From Gammaproteobacteria bacterium (GTDB lineage: Bacteria > Pseudomonadota > Gammaproteobacteria > Steroidobacterales > UBA11654), in assembly GCA_029244925.1 (NCBI GenBank), contig JAQWQE010000007.1, positions 1-35,792 on the forward strand: 35,792 nucleotides of DNA. Reading direction: 5' to 3'. The notes beneath the pieces were generated by a model. That model searched no databases and was not told the origin of the DNA. It worked only from the letters and a program-made list of their open reading frames with translations. The position numbers and the translations under genes were made by a program. Positions 7,615 to 15,036 of the stretch are shown here, piece by piece. Numbering within the stretch: the stretch's first letter is position 1; the number at the start of each line of letters is the position of its first letter.

Positions 7615-9570
7615 ATGGAGCTTTCAAAAGGTAGAATTTTTTTAATCATGACGTCATTAGTCTTATCTTCAGTAATGGCAAGTCTGGATTCAAGCTTTAC
7701 TCCAATCGCCATACCAGACATGATTGATAAGCTTGATTCAAGCACCAGTGAAGTTGTTTGGGTTGCCCTTGGTTATTTAATTGCTGCCAGTGGACCAATG
7801 TTATTGGCAGCTAAAATGGCTGATGGAATTGGCCATGCAAGATTTTTTCAGATCGGTACATTGATTTATAGCCTTGCAATGATTGCTTGTAGCTGGGCTC
7901 CTGATGCCAATACTCTAATTTCAATACGTTTTATACAAGGCTTTGGTATGGCTTTATTCTTGCCTAGTACATTTGCAATTGCTACAGCAATGTATGGACC
8001 AGAAAAAAGAGGAAGTGCCCTTGGAATTCTTCAAGCAGCTAATGCTGTTGGGTTTGTCATGGGGCCTGTTTTTGCTGGATGGTTAATTGATGCTTATGAT
8101 TGGTCAGCAATATTTTGGTCACGCATTCCATTTGCAATTTTGGCTATTTTATTGGCTTTTTTTGCTCTTGGCTTTAAACATCCTTTTCAATTCTCCGAAC
8201 GCAAAAAGACTTATGACTACCTCGGTGCAGTTTATTTAACCGCAGCACTATTTGGAATACTTTATGGATGCAATAAGTTGCCAGTAGAGGACAATCATTT
8301 AGACCCTTCAACTTGGATTATTTTTGCTCTTGGCTTTGCTTTTTTTGTTTTTTTTATCAAGCAAGAAAAAAAGCATAGTGATCCATTAATCGATCTCAAA
8401 CTGTTTTCTGATAGCAATGAGTTCTCTAAGGCTTCAATAGCTTTTGCTTCCGTGTTTGCTAGTTTTCCTGTCTATCTTTTTATACTGCCAATTATTATGA
8501 TCAGTGGGCTAGAGATGAAAGCTTGGGATGCAGGTCTAGCATTAGGTTTGGCTGCTCTTGCAACGTTGCTAATTAGTCCAATTGCTGGCAATCAGTCTGA
8601 TAAAATTGGACCTGAAAAATTATGCATGATGGGCGCTTTAATTACCGCGATTGGTTATCTTTTCCTTTTCCTAGTTTCAGCTGATTCAACTGTGCTTTCT
8701 ATATTGCCTGCAATGGCATTGATTGGTGCTGGAACGGGTTTATTTTTCTCACCTAATAATAATCTGATGTTATCCAGTGCACCTCCAGAAAGAGCAGGTA
8801 TGGTATCTGGACTCTTCGGTGTTCTGAGACAATCAGGTTATGCACTAGGCTTTGCAATTACAGCCAGTCTTTTTACTGCTATTCAAAATTATTTTGACTT
8901 GCAATGGGCCTATTCATCAATTGAGCCAATGTCTCAGACCTCAGCACTAAGCATTACTGATATCTATCATCAAGGCAGTCAATGGTCTCCTGAGATGCTT
9001 GTCTTCATTTTGCATATTGGGGTATTATTGTGCACCAGCATTCTTATCATCACATTTGTTAATTCACTACCAAAAATACAACTCAATATTACCAAGCACT
9101 CTATTGTAGTAGCCTCTTCATTGCTTATTGCTTTTCTATCGATTGCTGGATTTAGCTTAACTGCTCCTGGTTATCTTAAGAAAAATGTATTATCAAAAAA
9201 TCTAACGATTAAGGATAAAAACCCAATCAGTCCTTTTGGTATGCCTTCAAGATCGTTTGAGATTATCACGACTGCCACTGCTGCAAAGCTTGATAGCGAT
9301 ATCAGCAATGATAATTATGACAATCGATGTGTTTTTTGTCATGGCTCTAATTTAGAGGGTATACCTGGTTTAGGGGTATCTATCAAAGATTCTCTTTTTC
9401 TAAAAAAGATGGACGTTGATGAAATTGTTATCTTTCTTAAAGAAGGAAGGATGCCTAATTCCAGTGATACCTTATCAGGTGGGGTTATGCCTGGTTTTGC
9501 ATGGATGCCAGAAGAAGAAATTAGAGACATTGCAGCTTTTATAAAATCAGCAAATAATAATTCTCAATGA
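7615..9570 (+). CDS. MFS transporter (DHA2-like, 14 TM) fused to cytochrome c
   Basis: A 651-residue fusion. Residues 1 to about 490 form a major-facilitator carrier of the 14-segment drug:H+ antiporter type. Its signatures include MASLDSSFTPIAIPDM in the first segment, RFIQGFGMALFLPSTFA, and a motif-C-like GFVMGPVFAGWLID. An extra membrane segment at about 497-515 follows, then a linker and a c-type cytochrome domain with heme motif CVFCH (572-576) and a candidate axial methionine in GGVMPGF (Met625). With a cytoplasmic N-terminus, 14 segments would leave the end inside; the fifteenth moves the heme domain to the periplasm, where cytochrome c is matured. It lies 29 bases after the beta subunit and overlaps the next MFS gene by ATGA. 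No stop or frameshift interrupts the join. The substrate is unknown. Confidence 0.85.
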   Translation: MELSKGRIFLIMTSLVLSSVMASLDSSFTPIAIPDMIDKLDSSTSEVVWVALGYLIAASGPMLLAAKMADGIGHARFFQIGTLIYSLAMIACSWAPDANTLISIRFIQGFGMALFLPSTFAIATAMYGPEKRGSALGILQAANAVGFVMGPVFAGWLIDAYDWSAIFWSRIPFAILAILLAFFALGFKHPFQFSERKKTYDYLGAVYLTAALFGILYGCNKLPVEDNHLDPSTWIIFALGFAFFVFFIKQEKKHSDPLIDLKLFSDSNEFSKASIAFASVFASFPVYLFILPIIMISGLEMKAWDAGLALGLAALATLLISPIAGNQSDKIGPEKLCMMGALITAIGYLFLFLVSADSTVLSILPAMALIGAGTGLFFSPNNNLMLSSAPPERAGMVSGLFGVLRQSGYALGFAITASLFTAIQNYFDLQWAYSSIEPMSQTSALSITDIYHQGSQWSPEMLVFILHIGVLLCTSILIITFVNSLPKIQLNITKHSIVVASSLLIAFLSIAGFSLTAPGYLKKNVLSKNLTIKDKNPISPFGMPSRSFEIITTATAAKLDSDISNDNYDNRCVFCHGSNLEGIPGLGVSIKDSLFLKKMDVDEIVIFLKEGRMPNSSDTLSGGVMPGFAWMPEEEIRDIAAFIKSANNNSQ

Positions 9571-10883
9571 ATACTGTTTCTGTTGGAGAAGTTCCAAGCT
9601 CATTATCAGCTTGGTATGCTGTAATTATATTATTATTAGCCTATGTTTTATCGTTCGTGGATAGAATTATTATGAGCCTTCTCGTAATTCCTATACAACA
9701 GGATTTAGGAATATCTGATACTCAAATGGGTCTTCTTATGGGCCTTGCATTTGCAATATTTTATACTTTGGTTGGAGTGCCAATAGCCAGATTATCTGAT
9801 GCAAAGAGTAGAAAGATTATCGTCTCTGTAGGGATTTTTCTATGGAGTATCATGACAGCAATTTGTGGTCTTGCTAGAAGCTTTATAGAACTATTTTTAG
9901 CTAGAGTGGGTGTTGGCATAGGTGAAGCGACACTCTCCCCAGCCGCGTATTCTATGATTGCTGATTATTTTCCTGAAGATAAGTTAGGCAAAGCAATTGC
10001 TGTTTATCAATCCGGAGCACTCTTTGGTAGTGGCATTGCTTTTATTATTGGAGGAGCGATTGTTGGTTTGATCGTTAATTCCAATGCCACCTCATTACTT
10101 TTTTTAGGCGAGCTACAACCTTGGCAATTGGCATTCATCATAGTGGGACTACCTGGTGTTTTGATGGCCCTTATAATGCTAACTGTGAAAGAACCAAAAA
10201 GAACAGGGGTTAAAGAGGATTTAGGGGAAACGGTTTCTATAAAAGATGCAATAGAGTATATGGTCAAAAACTGGAAAGTTTATATTTCTGTTTTTTTAGG
10301 ATTTAGCATGCTTGCAATTCCTATTACCACTATCTTTACTTGGTATCCAACTTACCTTCAAAGAATACATGACCTTTCAATAGGTGAGAGTGGAAAAATT
10401 CTAGGATTGATCCTATTTTTTCTTTCCAGTTCAGGAGTTTTTTTTGGTGGATGGTTAATTGATTTTCTGAAAAGAAGAAATTACAAAGACAGTTTTTTTA
10501 GAGTGGGTTTGATTGCAGCAATTCTACCTGTACCCTTTACTCTTTTTGTTTCATCGATATCAGATTTAGATGCGACAATAATGCTGTTGTGCCCATTTAT
10601 TTTCCTAGTGAGTATGCCTCTTGCCATTGGACCAATTGTCTTGCAAATTATTTCGCCTAATCAATTAAGAGCTCAAACGGGTGCAATTTATATGCTCTTT
10701 ATGAATTTATTGACAGCGGCTATTGCTACGACAGGCATTGGATTTATTACTGATTATATTTTTGAGAACCCTTTAGAAGTGGGGCAATCTATTATGATTG
10801 TCAATGTGATTTCTGCCCCTTTAGCTTTCATGGCTTTATCTTTTGGGTTATTTCATTTCAACAAAACATTAACAAAAGGGTAA
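9567..10883 (+). CDS. MFS transporter, Spinster-like 12-TM
   Basis: A 438-residue inner-membrane carrier with about 12 hydrophobic segments. The N-terminal pattern (YVLSFVDRIIMSLLVIPIQQDLGISDTQMG, then GVPIARLSDAKSRK as motif A) and GVGIGEATLSPAAYSMIADYFP match the Spinster-like proteobacterial MFS group often found beside catabolic genes. It starts with ATGA overlapping the stop of the MFS-cytochrome c fusion, so the two carriers are translationally coupled. It is unlike the fusion carrier in length and subfamily, so this is not a recent tandem duplication. A role in import of the substrate or export of the product of the molybdoenzyme is inference from the operon. Confidence 0.87.
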   Translation: MNTVSVGEVPSSLSAWYAVIILLLAYVLSFVDRIIMSLLVIPIQQDLGISDTQMGLLMGLAFAIFYTLVGVPIARLSDAKSRKIIVSVGIFLWSIMTAICGLARSFIELFLARVGVGIGEATLSPAAYSMIADYFPEDKLGKAIAVYQSGALFGSGIAFIIGGAIVGLIVNSNATSLLFLGELQPWQLAFIIVGLPGVLMALIMLTVKEPKRTGVKEDLGETVSIKDAIEYMVKNWKVYISVFLGFSMLAIPITTIFTWYPTYLQRIHDLSIGESGKILGLILFFLSSSGVFFGGWLIDFLKRRNYKDSFFRVGLIAAILPVPFTLFVSSISDLDATIMLLCPFIFLVSMPLAIGPIVLQIISPNQLRAQTGAIYMLFMNLLTAAIATTGIGFITDYIFENPLEVGQSIMIVNVISAPLAFMALSFGLFHFNKTLTKG

Positions 10884-10959
10884 ATATCTACTATTATTAA
10901 TAGTTCACCCTTAAAGAAATTTAGTAGGCTTTATTACAACGAAAAAGGAGATTTTTAAT

Positions 10960-11592
10960 ATGTCAGATGAATCAACACAAGATAATTATGCGGGCGTTTG
11001 GGACACGGGTCTAGGTTTTGGGAAGAAGTCTGCACTTATTGTTATAGATCTATTACAAGGTTATACCACTGAAGGTTCTGCGTTGTATGCTCCAGGAGTT
11101 ATTGATTGTGTAGCACAGATGCCAGACATATTAGCTTTAGCAAGATCCAAAGGGGTTCCTGTCATACATACAAGAGTTTTATATACTCCACCAAATTACC
11201 CAGAAGGCGGTATCTGGATCAAAAAAGCGCCTGTGCTCAAAGACCTTGTTTTAGGTAATCCTTATGCAGAGTTCTGTGAAGGCATGGAACCAGCCGAAGG
11301 AGAGCTGGTGATTGTAAAACAATATGCAAGTGCATTCTTTGGCACTTCATTGGTTGCAACACTAAATGGTTTGGATGTCGATACACTCATTATTACTGGC
11401 TGCACTACTTCGGGTTGCATTAGAGCCACAGCTGTTGACTGCGTTCAACATGGTTTTCGTCCCATTTGTGTAAGAGAGTGTATTGGAGATAGGGCGGAAG
11501 GGCCGCATGAAGCTAATTTATTTGATATCAATGCCAAGTATGGAGATGTGATTGGTAAAGATATAGCAATGGATTATCTCAATAATTTATAA
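10960..11592 (+). CDS. Isochorismatase-fold amidohydrolase (N-carbamoylsarcosine amidase-like)
   Basis: A 210-residue cytoplasmic cysteine hydrolase. The probable triad is Asp30 (VIDLLQGY), Lys120 (IVKQYASAFFGT) and Cys153 (TGCTTSGCIRATAVDC). The C-terminal CVRECIGDRAEGPHEANLFDI is typical of the branch holding N-carbamoylsarcosine amidase, maleamate amidase (NicF) and related ring-fragment amidases. These enzymes hydrolyse a carbamoyl or amide bond, releasing ammonia and, for carbamoyl substrates, CO2. A strong ribosome-binding site AAAGGAG sits at 10944-10950, nine bases before ATG. The 76-base gap after the MFS gene contains no clear terminator, so the gene may continue the operon or have its own promoter. 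The exact substrate cannot be called. Confidence 0.85.
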   Translation: MSDESTQDNYAGVWDTGLGFGKKSALIVIDLLQGYTTEGSALYAPGVIDCVAQMPDILALARSKGVPVIHTRVLYTPPNYPEGGIWIKKAPVLKDLVLGNPYAEFCEGMEPAEGELVIVKQYASAFFGTSLVATLNGLDVDTLIITGCTTSGCIRATAVDCVQHGFRPICVRECIGDRAEGPHEANLFDINAKYGDVIGKDIAMDYLNNL

Positions 11593-11627
11593 ACAGTTTT
11601 TAATTAATTAAGTAAGAGGAATTTAGA

Positions 11628-12551
11628 ATGAGTGATTTAACACAAAGTAGACATTATGATTACATTCCGATCATTGATCGTGAGCCTTTCAAGTTACCAG
11701 ATGGTGCAAGAGTTGCAGTAATGCCTTATCTTAATATTGAGCATTTTCCAGCAGCAATAGCTGGAACATCTTTAATACCTGGCCCAGCTGGATTTTCTCC
11801 TGATCCATTGAATTATGGCTGGAGAGACTATGGTAATAGAGTGGGTTTATGGAGAATGAAAGAGCTAATGGATAAACTTGGAATGAGAGCAACGGTTTGT
11901 TTGAATTCAGAAATTATTAGAGAGTACCCTAGGATAGTTGAAGAAGCATTAGCCAGTAATTGGGCTTTTATTGGTCATGGTATCAATAATGCACCAGCAA
12001 ACTTTATTGGGAATGCTCCTGATGGACAAGGGGGTCATACTCCCTTGAGTGAAGAGAGGGAACGCGAAATCATTAGCACCGTTTGTAACACAATGGAAGA
12101 AGCAATTGGTAGGAAAACAAAAGGTTGGCTTAGTCCTTTTCTTACTCACACTGACAACACACCCAGAATCCTTGAGGAGAATGGAGTTGAGTATTTATGC
12201 GATTACACAGCTGATGATCATCCTTTCAAATTTAACACACCAAATAATAATCTTATTGCTGTCCCTTATACGGTTGAATTAAATGATATACCAGCTTTCC
12301 TTGGTCACTCAGGAGTGGGTGTTTCTTCAGAAGCTTTTGGCGATATGATCGTTGATCAATTTGATGTTCTTTATGAGGAAGGCGCTACCAATGCTAGATG
12401 TATGCCAATATGCTTGCATACCTTTCATGTTGGACAGCCCAATAAATTCAAGCATCTAAAAAGAGCCTTTGAATATATTGCTAGCCATAATGATGTTTTG
12501 CTTACCACTGGTGATGACATTAATGATTGGTATAGAGCTCAATATATGTAA
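11628..12551 (+). CDS. PuuE-like polysaccharide-deacetylase-fold hydrolase
   Basis: A 307-residue protein of the NodB/polysaccharide deacetylase fold, in the cytoplasmic branch that includes PuuE allantoinase. Supporting features are the N-terminal VAVMPYLNIEHFP (Glu38, His39), WRDYGNRVGLWRMKELMDKLGMRATVCLNSE, FIGHGINN with His117, GWLSPF, and a C-terminal LHTFHVGQPNKF. There is no signal peptide, which argues against an extracellular chitin or peptidoglycan deacetylase. It follows the isochorismatase-fold gene by 35 bases with an AGAGGAA ribosome-binding site. A cyclic amide or ureide opener beside a carbamoyl/amide hydrolase suggests a two-step route for a nitrogen-containing ring or ureide. 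That pathway is inference. Confidence 0.82.
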   Translation: MSDLTQSRHYDYIPIIDREPFKLPDGARVAVMPYLNIEHFPAAIAGTSLIPGPAGFSPDPLNYGWRDYGNRVGLWRMKELMDKLGMRATVCLNSEIIREYPRIVEEALASNWAFIGHGINNAPANFIGNAPDGQGGHTPLSEEREREIISTVCNTMEEAIGRKTKGWLSPFLTHTDNTPRILEENGVEYLCDYTADDHPFKFNTPNNNLIAVPYTVELNDIPAFLGHSGVGVSSEAFGDMIVDQFDVLYEEGATNARCMPICLHTFHVGQPNKFKHLKRAFEYIASHNDVLLTTGDDINDWYRAQYM

Positions 12552-12553
12552 AA

Positions 12554-12574
12554 AAGCTCATATTTTGTGAGTTT
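12554..12574 (+). terminator. Weak hairpin after the hydrolase gene
   Basis: AAGCTCA (12554-12560) pairs with TGAGTTT (12568-12574) over a 7-base loop, including one G-U pair, three bases after the stop codon. The following bases (atgtaaaac) are not a clean T-run, so this is at best a weak terminator. Confidence 0.3.
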
Positions 12575-12586
12575 ATGTAAAACAAT

Positions 12587-12612
12587 CATGGGTAACTTAA
12601 AGGTTGCCCATG
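12587..12612 (+). promoter_or_regulatory. Strong hairpin in leader of the sorbosone-dehydrogenase-like gene
   Basis: CATGGGTAACTT (12587-12598) pairs with AGGTTGCCCATG (12601-12612) with two wobble pairs, giving an 11-pair stem over a TAAA loop. It ends 13 bases before the ATG at 12626. The 3' arm contains another ATG at 12610 that opens an out-of-frame 8-codon ORF overlapping the real start. No T-run follows on either strand, so a simple intrinsic terminator is unlikely. Confidence 0.5.
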
Positions 12613-12625
12613 AAAAAAATAACCC

Positions 12626-13897
12626 ATGAAAAATAACCTTCTTTATTTAGTCATTACCATTTTCTTCTTGTTCAGTAATGAATTCATTTTGACTCAGCCC
12701 TTACCTCCAAAATTACCAGATGTTGGAGCAACCGTTATGAGGCTTCCAAAATTAATAGAAGAGTCTTCTATTAATTTAAAAGCCCCTAAAGGTTTTGAAG
12801 TTGAATTATTTGCAGAGAATTTGAGTTCACCAAGATGGCTATTGGTTCTTCCTAATGACAATATTTTAGTAGCACAATCGAGAACAGAATCTTTACCAGG
12901 TTTACCACCAGAGACAGTCAAAATACTTTCAAAAATGAATTTATTTGGCCCATCACCCAACAATATTATTGAAATCAGTAATAGAAATGGAGTGCGAAAA
13001 GCCCATCCTATTATCAGTGATTTAAATCAGCCCTTTGGAATGATTTACTTTAAAGAGCAATTGTATATTGCTAATACTGATTCAATTTTAAAATATAATT
13101 TTCAGAATTATAAAATTAATTCATCTCCTTTGAAGATTTTAGATATACCAGCTGGACCTCCAAACAATCATTGGACACGGAATATTATTTTGAATAAAGA
13201 GATGAATAAAATATTAGTCTCAGTGGGCTCTGGAACGAATGTTAATGAAGAGGGAACAGACAATATTGAGCGTGCAGCTATTTGGGAGATAAACTTGGAT
13301 GGTTCTGAAAAAAAATTGTATGCGACCGGACTTAGAAACCCAGTAGGCATGGCCTATGATCCATTCAGTGAAAAACTTTGGACCACAGTCAATGAAAGAG
13401 ATGGTCTCGGTGAATTTTTACCACCTGATTACTTTACTGAAGTAGTTGAGGATGAGTTTTATGGATGGCCATATGTTTATTTTGGTATCTATCCAGATCC
13501 AAGGCAGTTAAATATTAACCCATTGAAAGTAAAAAAAGCTCTAACACAGTCAAGAGTGCCAGACTTATCTTTAGGGGCTCATACCGTCCCATTGGGATTA
13601 TTATTTCACAGTGGTAAAAACATTGATCCTAGATATAAAAAAGGAGCTTTTATAGCAAGAAGAGGAGGTGTATCTACCTCTGAGTTGTCTGGCTATGATG
13701 TTATTTTTGTTCCATTTGAAGACGGTTATCCAACAGGAGAAATAGAGGTCTTTCTTTCAGGCTTTATTGCTAATATCGATAAGGCAGAAATTTTTGGTAG
13801 ACCTGTAGGTATAACTGAAATGAATGATGGATCTATGCTTGTTACAGATGATGTGGGTGGAAAAATATGGCGTATTCACTTCAGTGAAAAAAGTTAA
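12626..13897 (+). CDS. Secreted sorbosone-dehydrogenase-like beta-propeller (PQQ/GDH family)
   Basis: A 423-residue protein with an N-terminal hydrophobic Sec-type signal (about 1-23), so it should be periplasmic. The propeller motifs resemble the sorbosone/glucose dehydrogenase (soluble GDH-like) family: PKGFEVELFAENLSSPRWL, NHWTRNIIL, LYATGLRNPVGMAYDP, LWTTVNERDGLG, and EDEFYGWPYVYFG. Relatives oxidise aldoses or aldehydes using PQQ, though many members have no tested cofactor. A long hairpin precedes it, and there is no good Shine-Dalgarno before the ATG. Its final 14 bases overlap the likely GTG start of crtY, tying it to the carotenoid genes. Whether it belongs with the upstream catabolic block or with carotenoid synthesis is unclear. 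Confidence 0.83.
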   Translation: MKNNLLYLVITIFFLFSNEFILTQPLPPKLPDVGATVMRLPKLIEESSINLKAPKGFEVELFAENLSSPRWLLVLPNDNILVAQSRTESLPGLPPETVKILSKMNLFGPSPNNIIEISNRNGVRKAHPIISDLNQPFGMIYFKEQLYIANTDSILKYNFQNYKINSSPLKILDIPAGPPNNHWTRNIILNKEMNKILVSVGSGTNVNEEGTDNIERAAIWEINLDGSEKKLYATGLRNPVGMAYDPFSEKLWTTVNERDGLGEFLPPDYFTEVVEDEFYGWPYVYFGIYPDPRQLNINPLKVKKALTQSRVPDLSLGAHTVPLGLLFHSGKNIDPRYKKGAFIARRGGVSTSELSGYDVIFVPFEDGYPTGEIEVFLSGFIANIDKAEIFGRPVGITEMNDGSMLVTDDVGGKIWRIHFSEKS

Positions 13898-14954
13898 AAC
13901 CAATCTACTGATAGCAGGCGGTGGACTAGCTTCTTGCTTGTTAGCTTATCGGATTAAATTATTACTTCCTGATTTTGATTTCTTGATCGTTGAGAGGAAT
14001 CATCAGCTGGGAGGGAATCACAATTGGTCTTTTCATACCACCGATATCAATAATTCTCAATTTGAATGGCTTTCTCCTTTAATATCATATCGCTGGAATG
14101 ACCATGATGTTGTTTTTCCAAATCATTCTAGAACTATTAAAAGAGGTTACAACACAATCGCTTCAGTTGATATGCATGAGAAATTGACTCCTATCATAGG
14201 TAGTCATGTGCTTTTCAATCGGTCAATAAAGTCCTTAACTCATAAAGAAGCTCAATTAAATGATGGCACATTGATTGAAGCCAATATCGTGATTAATGCA
14301 ATGGGGCATTCTCCGAATAAAGATATTGCTATTGCTTACCAAAAATTCTTAGGAATTGAAATTGAATTAAATGAGCCTCATAACTTACAAAGACCCATAC
14401 TAATGGATGCGTCAGTCAACCAGCAAGATGGTTACCGATTTATCTATACATTGCCTTTTGATACAAGAAAACTGTTAGTTGAAGACACAAGATACAGTGA
14501 TAATATTTTAATCAATGAGGATGAATGTTTAGTTGAGATTAAAAAATATATCGTTAGTAAAGGTTGGGGTAATTATAAAATTATCAATAGGGAAAAAGGA
14601 GCTCTGCCTATTATTTTGAATGGAAATTATTCCAGTTTTATTGATAAGGAGATTGGAATGATTGGAATGAAAGGACTTTTATGCCATCCAACCACAGGAT
14701 ATTCTATTCCTCATGCAGTTCAGCTGGCTGAACTTATTACGGGTGAGCTTTCTAAGAAAGGTAATGATGTTACCCAAAAAATTAAGCAATATTCAATCCA
14801 TTCTTGGAAAAAAGACAAATTTTTTAGAATTCTCAATAGAATGCTTTTTTGGGCATGCAAGCCTTTAGACCGATATAAGATATTTCAACGATTTTATGCA
14901 TTACCAGAATCTTTGATAGCCAAATTTTACTCTAGAGAGTATTCATTTTTATAG
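13884..14954 (+). CDS. crtY: Lycopene beta-cyclase CrtY
   Basis: A flavoprotein-like cyclase that makes the beta-ionone rings of beta-carotene from lycopene. The dinucleotide-binding motif LLIAGGGLASCLLAYRI sits at the very N-terminus when the GTG at 13884 is used, giving a 356-residue protein. The longer frame from an ATG at 13824 adds 20 residues that are only an out-of-frame reading of the upstream gene, so I prefer GTG. FLIVERNHQLGGNHNWSFH and GLLCHPTTGYSIPHAV are CrtY-like. The protein is slightly shorter than the usual ~380 residues. The start lies inside the end of the sorbosone-dehydrogenase-like gene, suggesting translational coupling. An 82-base gap precedes crtI. Confidence 0.88.
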   Translation: MKKVKTNLLIAGGGLASCLLAYRIKLLLPDFDFLIVERNHQLGGNHNWSFHTTDINNSQFEWLSPLISYRWNDHDVVFPNHSRTIKRGYNTIASVDMHEKLTPIIGSHVLFNRSIKSLTHKEAQLNDGTLIEANIVINAMGHSPNKDIAIAYQKFLGIEIELNEPHNLQRPILMDASVNQQDGYRFIYTLPFDTRKLLVEDTRYSDNILINEDECLVEIKKYIVSKGWGNYKIINREKGALPIILNGNYSSFIDKEIGMIGMKGLLCHPTTGYSIPHAVQLAELITGELSKKGNDVTQKIKQYSIHSWKKDKFFRILNRMLFWACKPLDRYKIFQRFYALPESLIAKFYSREYSFL

Positions 14955-15036
14955 AAATTAAAAATGTTGATTGGGATGATGGATGGCTTCAAGCCCCCTG
15001 TAAAAATTACAAGTGCTTTAAAGGCAATGTATAGAA

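Noticed and set aside
10889-10901. CTATT-ATT-AATAG as a terminator after the second MFS gene
   Set aside because: Only five AT-rich pairs with no T-run; not distinguishable from chance in this AT-rich sequence.
13824-13883. 20-residue N-terminal extension of CrtY from ATG 13824
   Set aside because: The extension is an alternate-frame reading of the upstream gene, and the FAD-type motif begins right after the GTG at 13884.
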